In this document: positions 1-6,430 of the stretch, piece after piece
Layout: the number at the start of each line of letters is the position of its first letter
Numbering within the stretch: position 1 is the first letter of the stretch
From: an uncultured Eubacteriales bacterium
GTDB taxonomy: Bacteria; Bacillota; Clostridia; Oscillospirales; CAG-382
DNA: 10,536 nucleotides
NCBI GenBank assembly: GCA_900550505.1
Contig: URSI01000028.1
Span: forward strand, 1 to 10,536
Reading direction: 5' to 3'
Program-made: the position numbers and the translations under genes
Notes under the pieces: generated by a model
Seen by the model: only the letters and a program-made list of their open reading frames with translations
Databases searched by the model: none
Told to the model about the DNA's origin: nothing

Positions 1-965
1 CCGTCCGGCACACCGAGCTCATGCGTATCGATGACGGCGCCTGACCGTCCCGTTGCCGGAAGTTCTTCGAATACGCCGTCATGCAAAGTGATCTCACTGC
101 TCTCATCTATGACTCGCAGCGAAGGCGTAAGGCTTTTGAGATAAAGCTTTCCGTTCACATTGACAATGCAGAGCCGGAGTTTTTCCGTGGGCTCACCGTA
201 ATACTCTACCGTCGCGTTCGGAGTTTCCGACACCGTTTTCGAAAGTTCACCGAGGTAAATGTCGTTTGAATTCCGTTTTGTGCGACCTTCGGCGTTTTCG
301 TTCTCGCGGTCACACACCACGCGGCCGTCGACTATCTCTATCACCCTGTCGCAATACGCATCCACAAGATGCGCCTCATGCGTAACTATCAGGACCAAAT
401 GCTCGCGGGAAATCGACTTGAGCATATCCATTATCATGATGGTATTGTTTTCGTCAAGGTTTCCGGTTGGTTCGTCCGCAAGGATGACGGGAGGATTTTT
501 GACTATGGCCCGTGCTATCGCCACACGCTGCTGCTGACCGCCGGAAAGCGTGTCCGGCCGCCTCCTGCTGTAATTGAGCATTCCGACACATCGGAGAGCT
601 ATGTTCACACGCCGTGTTATCTCACTCTCGTCACTCATCCCGCAAAGTCTGAGAGCCGCGGCGACATTTTCAAAAACGGTAACATCACGGTTAAGGTTAT
701 AATTCTGGAAAATATATCCCACACAGCGATTGCGCAGTTCGTCCGAACCGATCTTCATCTCCTCGCCGCAGACGGATACGGTCCCGCCGTCGGGACGGTC
801 AAGTCCGCCGATAAGATTGAGCAGCGTCGTCTTGCCGCATCCGCTCTTTCCGAACACGGCGACCATTCCCTTTTCCGGCAGTTCAAGACTTATGTCATTT
901 ACTGCCGCCACGGCATTCTGCTTACTTTTGTCATATATCCTTCTTATATGCTTAATGCTTATCAT
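1..965 (-). CDS. ABC transporter ATP-binding protein, probably fused to a permease (3' part beyond the window)
   Basis: Reading leftward from ATG at 965-963, the frame stays open for 321 codons to the window edge, so the C-terminus is missing. The first 220 residues are a complete LolD/MacB-type ATPase: Walker A GKSGCGKTT (39-47), Q-loop Gln87 in FQNYN, signature LSGGQ (140-144), Walker B VILADEPTGNLD (160-171) and H-loop His196. Residues 225-321 form a soluble linker with YYGEP and ITLHDGVFEE. I associate such a linker with clostridial proteins in which the ATPase is fused to an FtsX/MacB-like permease; that fusion is inferred, as no membrane segment is reached. The start codon overlaps the TGA of the upstream ABC gene by one base (TGATG), with GGGGAG about 10 bases upstream, so translation is probably coupled. 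It is likely to export or sense a peptide or antibiotic at the cytoplasmic membrane; substrate unknown. Confidence 0.9.
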   Translation of the reverse strand, partial: MISIKHIRRIYDKSKQNAVAAVNDISLELPEKGMVAVFGKSGCGKTTLLNLIGGLDRPDGGTVSVCGEEMKIGSDELRNRCVGYIFQNYNLNRDVTVFENVAAALRLCGMSDESEITRRVNIALRCVGMLNYSRRRPDTLSGGQQQRVAIARAIVKNPPVILADEPTGNLDENNTIMIMDMLKSISREHLVLIVTHEAHLVDAYCDRVIEIVDGRVVCDRENENAEGRTKRNSNDIYLGELSKTVSETPNATVEYYGEPTEKLRLCIVNVNGKLYLKSLTPSLRVIDESSEITLHDGVFEELPATGRSGAVIDTHELGVPD

Positions 966-3226
966 CAGAAAGTCTCCCCTCTGAGCGTCTTTTTGACGCT
1001 TTCCTTAAATAGCCGCTTTGTGTATCGCCGTGAAAGCAGCGCAACGACTATCATCATACCGACAAAAATGCCGATATAATCCCCGGTATGCAGGAAAACA
1101 AACATGGAATTGGTCTCGGGGACAAGATATATGGCGGTGAACGCCGCCGCGGCTAACGGTATTGCGGCAACAAACGCTATTGCCGACTGGAAGTACACGC
1201 TCAGCCTGATGACCCTCACCGGTATGCCCATAGAACGCATCGTCGCTATCTCCCCCGCGCCGGCGAGCATCGACCGTGATGTACACAGCCCGAGAAACAA
1301 TGCTATAAATGCAAGTCCGATAAGCCAGCTGACTATCTTAACGAATCCGAGGATAAGATTTGCGAGCATCTCTCCCTGATCTGCTTTGATCGAAGTATAA
1401 GACGGCACAGCCACATAACCCATGTCCCTGAGTTCTTTTACAGCCTTGCCCGCCGCGCGGTCACTGCCGTAAAAAAGCGACGACTGGATGTATACCTTGT
1501 CAAAGCAATCTTCCGTCACGAATGTCCCGACATCATGAATGCTCAATACAAGCGTGGCACTCTGATGCTCATCGTACATTATTCCGGAAGGCACCTCAAC
1601 CTGAGTAAAGCCTTCGAATATACGTGTCACCGTCACACTGTCACTTGTTTCAGGAACAACCGTGTCGATGGCAACAACGTCCGTGTAATAGTAATCGCCG
1701 CCTCCGTAATTCGATACGGAGAGCTTTGCCTGGAGCATGAACGAGTCTCGGTCGGCATTGCCGAGATACTGGGGATTTATAACGGCAAAAGTACCCGCCT
1801 CCAGCTCCCTTGAAACCATAAAATTCACCGGTGTGGGGAACTCAAACGAACCGTCATCCGGGAAAAAGGCACTGAACTGATTTGTACGGTCGAGCATATA
1901 GAGATACCATTTCATTTCTTCATAGCCCTCACGAGTCATCAGCAGCCGAGGCTCAATTGTGTTGTCCACCCGGTAAACGGCGCCAACGAGCTGGATATTC
2001 GGCGTATCGAGAAGTCCGTCGTAAAGAGCCAGATCATTCAAGCTCATATCCTTATCTCTCAGCGGCACCTCCGCAAGCACCTCACCTGCGTTCCGGGGCA
2101 GTCTGCCGACATCTGCGCGTGTCCCTTCGTCAATGATGTCTACCGTGTACCCGCGCAATTTGACATCCATGAGGTAATCGATACGCATCATGTCATCGGC
2201 GCCGGTGTCCGTCGCGATGCGTGACAGTTCCGATTCGTCGAGAGGTTTGCCGTCGTTGCGCGCAACCACCACTCTTCCGTCTTTATGCGTAAAGAGATAA
2301 TTTTTCTGAGGCAGCGTTGAAATACCGCTTTGTCCGGCGGTTATCCCGGTCACCATCAGTACTGCAATGAGCATCACCGCACACATGAACAGCGAGAGTT
2401 TGGGCCGTGCCCTGAATCTTACCGCCCCCAGCATAAGCCCGTTATACAGTTGCCTTAGTATGCTCTTCTTTTTTTCGCCGCCTTTTGCCTTATCCGGAGC
2501 ACAAACTTGCGCTTTGCCGTCATCTTCAGCGGGAGCGGCGGCAGCGGGAGCAAGATAACGGTCGGACTCTACCCCACCGTCATAAATCCGTATATGACGT
2601 GTGGCGCAGCCTTCCAGTTCATCAAAACTGTGCGTAACGACTATGACCAGTTTGCCGGCCGACACCTCGCGCAGAAGCTCGATTATCTCCTTTGACGTAC
2701 GGCTGTCGAGATTCCCCGTCGGCTCGTCAGCAAGTATCACAGGGCTGTCCTTTGCAAGCGCTCGTGCGATGACCGTACGCTGTTTTTGCCCGCCCGAAAG
2801 GCGGCTCCCCCGGTGATGCAGGTGCTTTTCAAGCCCGACCCTCCGCAACAACTCAACCGCACGCGCCCTCCTTTCTCTCGGATTCTCGATATGCAGCAGC
2901 GCCAACTCCACGTTTTGAAGGACCGTGAAGCTGTCTATAATGTTATAATCCTGAAATATGAAGGAAATGTACTTTTCACGGTATTCCTCCCAATCCTCCG
3001 GCAGATAATGGGAAGTCGGATTGCCTTCAATGAAAAGTTCGCCCTCTTCATAGGAATCCATACCGCTCAGTACGTTCAGCAGCGTTGATTTACCCGAGCC
3101 GGATTCACCGGTCACGGCAACAAATTCCCCGAGTTCAAATGAGAGGTTGATGCCTCTTATACCGACGGAAACATTGCCCTCGGAAACATAGATCTTTCCT
3201 ATGTCGCGAAGCGTAAGAAATGCCAT
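965..3226 (-). CDS. ABC transporter, ATP-binding and MacB/FtsX-type permease fusion
   Basis: A 753-residue single-chain transporter. Residues 1-225 are the ATPase: Walker A GESGSGKST (40-48), Q-loop FQDYN (91-95), signature LSGGQKQ (143-149), Walker B VILADEPTGNLD (163-174), H-loop His199. An Ala/Glu/Lys-rich linker leads to a first membrane helix at about 279-297. An extracytoplasmic domain of roughly 320 residues follows, then three membrane helices in the last 130 residues (about 627-652, 678-702, 714-732), the topology of MacB/FtsX permeases. The chain ends in a basic tail. The start is supported by GGAGAAG (3234-3240) seven bases upstream of ATG. It is the first gene of a two-gene operon and overlaps the next by one base. 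Such paired transporters often act in resistance to antimicrobial peptides or in envelope stress; the repeat-bearing promoter upstream fits two-component control. Substrate cannot be read from sequence. Confidence 0.93.
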   Translation of the reverse strand: MAFLTLRDIGKIYVSEGNVSVGIRGINLSFELGEFVAVTGESGSGKSTLLNVLSGMDSYEEGELFIEGNPTSHYLPEDWEEYREKYISFIFQDYNIIDSFTVLQNVELALLHIENPRERRARAVELLRRVGLEKHLHHRGSRLSGGQKQRTVIARALAKDSPVILADEPTGNLDSRTSKEIIELLREVSAGKLVIVVTHSFDELEGCATRHIRIYDGGVESDRYLAPAAAAPAEDDGKAQVCAPDKAKGGEKKKSILRQLYNGLMLGAVRFRARPKLSLFMCAVMLIAVLMVTGITAGQSGISTLPQKNYLFTHKDGRVVVARNDGKPLDESELSRIATDTGADDMMRIDYLMDVKLRGYTVDIIDEGTRADVGRLPRNAGEVLAEVPLRDKDMSLNDLALYDGLLDTPNIQLVGAVYRVDNTIEPRLLMTREGYEEMKWYLYMLDRTNQFSAFFPDDGSFEFPTPVNFMVSRELEAGTFAVINPQYLGNADRDSFMLQAKLSVSNYGGGDYYYTDVVAIDTVVPETSDSVTVTRIFEGFTQVEVPSGIMYDEHQSATLVLSIHDVGTFVTEDCFDKVYIQSSLFYGSDRAAGKAVKELRDMGYVAVPSYTSIKADQGEMLANLILGFVKIVSWLIGLAFIALFLGLCTSRSMLAGAGEIATMRSMGIPVRVIRLSVYFQSAIAFVAAIPLAAAAFTAIYLVPETNSMFVFLHTGDYIGIFVGMMIVVALLSRRYTKRLFKESVKKTLRGETF

Positions 3227-3248
3227 ATCGCATCTTCTCCAGTTTATT

Positions 3249-3262
3249 CCGGCGCTCGCCGG
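3249..3262. repeat. 14-bp palindrome at the predicted start of the ABC transcript
   Basis: CCGGCG and CGCCGG flank a two-base centre, giving perfect 6-bp arms. It lies just downstream of the minus-strand -10 box (3270-3275), so the ABC mRNA would begin at or next to it. As RNA it could form a 5-bp stem with a GAGC loop at the extreme 5' end; as DNA it could be a repressor site. There is no U-tract, so it is not a terminator. Confidence 0.45.
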
Positions 3263-3269
3263 TAAGCTG

Positions 3270-3298
3270 ATTGTATCATAACGTCACCGCCTTTGCAA
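3270..3298 (-). promoter_or_regulatory. Sigma-70-type promoter of the ABC transporter operon
   Basis: On the minus strand a -35 box TTGCAA (3298-3293) is separated by exactly 17 bp from a -10 box TACAAT (3275-3270). The -10 is preceded by TGA, giving an extended -10 (TG-n-TACAAT). The predicted start is near 3263, leaving a leader of about 37 bases before the ATG at 3226. The -35 is in 11-bp phase with the direct repeats upstream. Found by eye, not by measured start site. Confidence 0.65.
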
Positions 3299-3302
3299 GC
3301 GC

Positions 3303-3333
3303 GATTACACATGGTTTACAATTAGTTTACAAT
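3303..3333 (-). promoter_or_regulatory. Tandem 11-bp-spaced direct repeats, candidate response-regulator site
   Basis: GTTTACAAT occurs twice, at 3314-3322 and 3325-3333, exactly 11 bp apart. A degenerate third copy (GATTACACA, 3303-3311, six of nine matches) is one more 11-bp step towards the promoter. Read on the minus strand these are TGTAAA, TGTAAA and TGTAAT, and the next 11-bp step is the -35 box itself. Direct hexamer repeats at one-helical-turn spacing next to a -35 are typical of OmpR/PhoB-family regulators; the + strand form TTTACA-N5-TTTACA also resembles Bacillus PhoP boxes. The regulator's identity is unknown and it is not encoded in this window. Confidence 0.55.
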
Positions 3334-3401
3334 TTGCACACACTTTCGGAGCATCTGTAGCCGTGCAAAGTTTGAAAATGTAAAAAAACGTCTCGCCTCT
3401 A

Positions 3402-3430
3402 TTGCTTTAAGCCATTAACGGTGCTATAAT
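3402..3430 (+). promoter_or_regulatory. Extended -10 promoter for the rnf-like operon
   Basis: A perfect TATAAT (3425-3430) preceded by TGC forms the extended -10 TGCTATAAT. A weak -35 (TTGCTT, 3402-3407) lies 17 bp upstream, acceptable with an extended -10. Transcription would start near 3437, downstream of the first in-frame ATG at 3429, which supports the later rnfC start at 3501 and a leader of about 64 bases. Confidence 0.65.
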
Positions 3431-3484
3431 GTCAATGATTATTTATCGCAACGCCGGAAGCTCCGGCGCACAGACCATTTATTC

Positions 3485-3490
3485 GGGGGT
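3485..3490 (+). promoter_or_regulatory. Ribosome binding site that sets the rnfC start
   Basis: GGGGGT, one mismatch from GGAGGT, lies 10 bases before ATG 3501. The upstream in-frame ATG at 3429 has no comparable site and overlaps the -10 box. Confidence 0.5.
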
Positions 3491-3500
3491 AGGCCAAAAA

Positions 3501-4817
3501 ATGCTTTCATTCATCGGCGGTCGCAGGCTCAGCCGACTGACCCGTTCTCTCAGTAATCCGACAATGACGGTTGCAAATGCACGCATCATCCGTCTGCCCA
3601 TGAGACAGGATGCAGGCGCGGAGGCGATCCCGACCGTAAAGTGCGGCGACAGCGTTGCGGTAGGACAGGTCATAGGCCGTTGTCCCAAAGGCGAGATCGG
3701 ATGCGATATACACTCATCCGTATCCGGCACGGTGACTCACGTCGGCACGCTCAGACTGAACGGTGCGGATGTAGAAGCGATCACGATAGAAAACGATATG
3801 GAATACCGTGCCGCACCTTTCCACCCGTTCACCGGGACACTTCACGACGCCTCACCCGAAGAGCTGATTGATTATATTCGCATGTCGGGTCTCACGGGAC
3901 TCGGCGGTGCCGGATACCCGGTGTGGGCAAAGCTCGCAGCTGCCACGGGAAGAGTGACGAAATTTCTCGTCAATTGCTGCGGCTCAGAGCCGGCATGTAC
4001 TTCGGACGCCTTGCTTTTGAAAGAAAGCAGTCACGATATAATCAGCGGCATAAAGGTCATGATGAAGATCCTGCGTGTAAAGCACGCGGATATCTATATC
4101 AGCGAACATATGTACCGCGAGGCGTGCGAGCTTATCAACCATATCAGGAACAGGACTCTGATCGACGTCCGGCTTACGAAGGACAAGTATCCACAGGGCG
4201 ATGAACGTCAGCTGCTGGCAGCCGCTTTCAGGATAGAATTGCCTTATAACCGGCTCCCCATCGACTCGGAAGCAGTCGTTTTCAGCGCCGCGACATGCTG
4301 CGCGGTCTACCGCACGCTTCTGAACGGCGTCCCGATGGTCAGCAAACTTGTGACCGTGGACGGCGACCGCCTGCGTACCCCCCGCAATCTGCAGGTGCCG
4401 CTCGGGATATCCTTCCGCGACGCACTCGCTGCGTGCGACGGCGACGACAATATCACTCAGGTGATCGAAAACGGGCTGATGAGCGGAACGATGAATCCTC
4501 CCGACGATTCAGTCGTAACCAAGCGCACATTCTGTATAACCGCACAGAACGAATTTCATATGCACTCCGGGAATCTCCGTGACTGTATACGCTGCGGGCA
4601 GTGTGAAAACGTCTGTCCCATGCGGCTGCCGGTCACGCACATACGCGCAAGGTGGATAGCCGGAGACATAAAAGGCTGTGCGGATCTGGGAATAGCGCTT
4701 TGTGTCGGCTGCGGCCTTTGTTCAACAGAGTGCTGCGCCGATATACCTTTGGCAGAGCTTATGAGGTCCATAAAAGCTGAAATATCAGCAAACGAAGGCA
4801 GGTGTTACGGTGAATAG
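3501..4817 (+). CDS. rnfC: Rnf-like electron transport complex subunit C (divergent)
   Basis: This 438-residue protein has the full RnfC layout, in size range for the family. RnfC is the peripheral, cytoplasmic NADH-oxidoreductase subunit carrying FMN and two [4Fe-4S] clusters. Visible: N-terminal FIGG; barrel-like region with HSSVSGTV (71-78); Gly-rich GLGGAGYP (133-140); KYPQGDERQLL (229-239); VDGDRLRTPRNL (287-298). The ferredoxin-like part has CIRCGQCENVCP (Cys362, 365, 368, 372) and CVGCGLCSTEC (Cys401, 404, 407, 411). Two oddities: the second motif ends Cys-Cys where CP is usual, and the loop that usually reads about NGAECEP reads NCCGSEP (158-164). The start at 3501 is chosen because family similarity begins at MLSF, the promoter -10 covers the earlier ATG at 3429, and GGGGGT precedes 3501. 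It overlaps rnfD by 8 bases. Confidence 0.9.
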   Translation: MLSFIGGRRLSRLTRSLSNPTMTVANARIIRLPMRQDAGAEAIPTVKCGDSVAVGQVIGRCPKGEIGCDIHSSVSGTVTHVGTLRLNGADVEAITIENDMEYRAAPFHPFTGTLHDASPEELIDYIRMSGLTGLGGAGYPVWAKLAAATGRVTKFLVNCCGSEPACTSDALLLKESSHDIISGIKVMMKILRVKHADIYISEHMYREACELINHIRNRTLIDVRLTKDKYPQGDERQLLAAAFRIELPYNRLPIDSEAVVFSAATCCAVYRTLLNGVPMVSKLVTVDGDRLRTPRNLQVPLGISFRDALAACDGDDNITQVIENGLMSGTMNPPDDSVVTKRTFCITAQNEFHMHSGNLRDCIRCGQCENVCPMRLPVTHIRARWIAGDIKGCADLGIALCVGCGLCSTECCADIPLAELMRSIKAEISANEGRCYGE

Positions 4818-5808
4818 AGAGAACAGACCTACCGGTGCGCCGTTCATACATTGCGCGTCTACCGTGCCGGTCCGCATGCTTGACGCACTTGCGGCAACCC
4901 TGCCCGCGTTCGTTTGGGGCTGTTATGTATACGGACTGAGGGCGTTTGTTATAGTGGCAATCGCCGTAGCGTCAGCGATCGCGACAGAGCTGATCTTCAC
5001 GCTCGTCACGCGGCGGCGCGGCAATCATGGCGTCCATGACCTTTCATCATGTGTTACCGGCGTTATAACAGGGCTGCTGCTGCCCGTCACGGTACCGCTG
5101 TACTACCCTGTCGCGGCAGCCGTTGCAGGCGTATTTTTCGGGAAACTGATATACGGCGGTCTCGGGCATAACGTATTCAACCCTGCGGCCGTGGGAATAG
5201 GGTTGATGACGGTCGCATTTCCCGAAACCATGACCCGGTTCGTACAGCCGTATACCAAACTGCCGGCTTTCGATATACGGATTTCTCCCGAGCTGCTTGA
5301 CGGGCTGCTCGCCGAGTCACCGTTGTCTGCGCTGAAACGCGTCGAGATCGACGTGTCATCGGTCGCCGAAAAATTTTACGGATTTGTCTGCGGAGGCATC
5401 GGCACCATATCCGCTCTTATGCTGCTGTTAGGGCTGATCTATCTGCTGTTCAGACGGACCGTTACACCGCACGTCACCGTAGCATATCTCGGCACGATAG
5501 TTTTTTGCGCGGCACTTTTCGGTTACTCCAAGTCGCTTGAGGAACCGTTTGCCTACGCATTTGCTCAGCTTCTTTCGGGAAATGCGGTTTTTGCGGGGGT
5601 GTTTCTGATAAATGACAGCGTGACCACGCCCATGACGCGGAACGGAAAAATATTTTTCGGTGCGGTATGCGGACTGCTGACAATGATAATGCGGCTTTAC
5701 TGCGCGGAGCCTGACGGGGCTGTTTTGTCCGTACTGCTTGTGAATGCCTTTGTGCCGTTGTTCGAAAAAATGACCATGCAGCCCGTATTCGGGCGTTACT
5801 ACAAGTGA
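4810..5808 (+). CDS. rnfD: Rnf-like electron transport complex subunit D (membrane, altered FMN site)
   Basis: A 332-residue polytopic protein of the RnfD/NqrB family. RnfD normally carries FMN bound covalently to a threonine and helps couple electron flow to Na+ or H+ movement. Family features: HDLSSCVTGVITGLLLP (76-92), GGLGHNVFNPAA (116-127), GGIGTISAL (195-203), INDSVTTPMT (267-276) and IMRLY (293-297). The flavinylation motif, usually like DGVTGAT followed by PLA, reads DGLLAES then PLSALK (164-176). The aspartate six before the acceptor is kept, the acceptor is Ser170, and the Gly-Ala before it is Ala-Glu. Whether FMN is attached is therefore doubtful. Start is GTG inside the end of rnfC with AGG seven bases upstream, suggesting coupling. 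It is followed directly by rnfE; the rnfG gene expected here is absent. Confidence 0.88.
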   Translation: MNRENRPTGAPFIHCASTVPVRMLDALAATLPAFVWGCYVYGLRAFVIVAIAVASAIATELIFTLVTRRRGNHGVHDLSSCVTGVITGLLLPVTVPLYYPVAAAVAGVFFGKLIYGGLGHNVFNPAAVGIGLMTVAFPETMTRFVQPYTKLPAFDIRISPELLDGLLAESPLSALKRVEIDVSSVAEKFYGFVCGGIGTISALMLLLGLIYLLFRRTVTPHVTVAYLGTIVFCAALFGYSKSLEEPFAYAFAQLLSGNAVFAGVFLINDSVTTPMTRNGKIFFGAVCGLLTMIMRLYCAEPDGAVLSVLLVNAFVPLFEKMTMQPVFGRYYK

Positions 5809-5813
5809 GGTGA
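5807..5813 (+). promoter_or_regulatory. Ribosome binding site that sets the rnfE start
   Basis: GAGGTGA overlaps the rnfD stop codon and is well spaced for ATG 5816. An in-frame GTG at 5810 lies within this site and has no site of its own, so 5816 is preferred. Confidence 0.6.
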
Positions 5814-5815
5814 AA

Positions 5816-6430
5816 ATGGTGCAGGATACTCGGATCTCCCCCGACAGGCTGCTGCTCGACAGCAATGCCCTGTTCGTTTCGCTCTTCGGACTTTATCCGG
5901 CTGTTACCATTGTTCACTCGGCGTACGACGCCGCAATGACGGGCGTGGCGATCCTTCTGACTACCGTGGCAGTATTTTCCGCAGCCTCGGCATTCCGGCG
6001 TCTCGGCGGAATAATCTCGTCGCTGGCACTTCTCATCGCAGCCGGATGCTGCTGCGCCGCATTTACAGCCTGCTTCAAACACTTTGCGCCCGAATTTTAC
6101 TCTTTGAATTCTTTTGCGCTGCCGCTTGTCGGAATAAACGCTGCGGTGCTGCTCAGAGCCAGACTTTACGGTGGATGCCCAATAAGCACCTCGATCTCAA
6201 GGGCCTTTGCGACCGGATACGGTTATGCTCTGGCACTGCTGATATACGGTGTGGTTCGCGAGCTTCTTGCATACGGCTCTTTTAACGGCATGAGCGTTTT
6301 CGGAGGCATCGAATTCTTCGCCTCAGTACCGGGCGGTTTATTACTGATAGTGTGCCTTGCTGCGGCTTTTCGGACCGTAGTCCGCAAAGCAAGAGAATAT
6401 GAAGGCGAGCCGGAGGATGACAATCAATGA
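5816..6430 (+). CDS. rnfE: Rnf-like electron transport complex subunit E lacking the [2Fe-2S] cysteines
   Basis: A 204-residue membrane protein of the RnfE/NqrD family with about six hydrophobic segments. Diagnostic stretches are ALFVSLFGLYPAV (18-30), where RnfE usually has NPVFVLVLGLCPTL, and ALPLVGINAAVLLRARLYG (101-119), where it usually has a core like VNCIILGRA. RnfE normally gives two cysteines to the [2Fe-2S] cluster shared with RnfA. Here they are Tyr27 (TAT, 5894-5896) and Ala109 (GCT, 6140-6142). A different cysteine group, GCCCAAFTAC (Cys78, 79, 80, 86), lies in another membrane segment. VRELL (147-151) matches the conserved ...REIL region. The C-terminus is an acidic hydrophilic tail. 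The rnfA start overlaps its stop (ATGA). Confidence 0.86.
   Translation: MVQDTRISPDRLLLDSNALFVSLFGLYPAVTIVHSAYDAAMTGVAILLTTVAVFSAASAFRRLGGIISSLALLIAAGCCCAAFTACFKHFAPEFYSLNSFALPLVGINAAVLLRARLYGGCPISTSISRAFATGYGYALALLIYGVVRELLAYGSFNGMSVFGGIEFFASVPGGLLLIVCLAAAFRTVVRKAREYEGEPEDDNQ

Noticed and set aside
369..1079. 236-codon plus-strand open frame
   Set aside because: It is antisense to the ABC ATPase with complete Walker and signature motifs, and shows no protein-family features.
3227..3500. Riboswitch or small RNA in the divergent intergenic region
   Set aside because: Apart from the 14-bp palindrome no multi-helix structure or conserved aptamer core was visible; the signals are explained by two promoters and the direct repeats.
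5806..5815. rnfG hidden between rnfD and rnfE as a fragment
   Set aside because: Only seven bases separate the genes, and neither neighbour has an extra FMN-binding domain.
5474..6082. 202-codon minus-strand open frame over rnfD/rnfE
   Set aside because: It runs antisense to two recognisable membrane proteins and lacks a ribosome site or family motifs.
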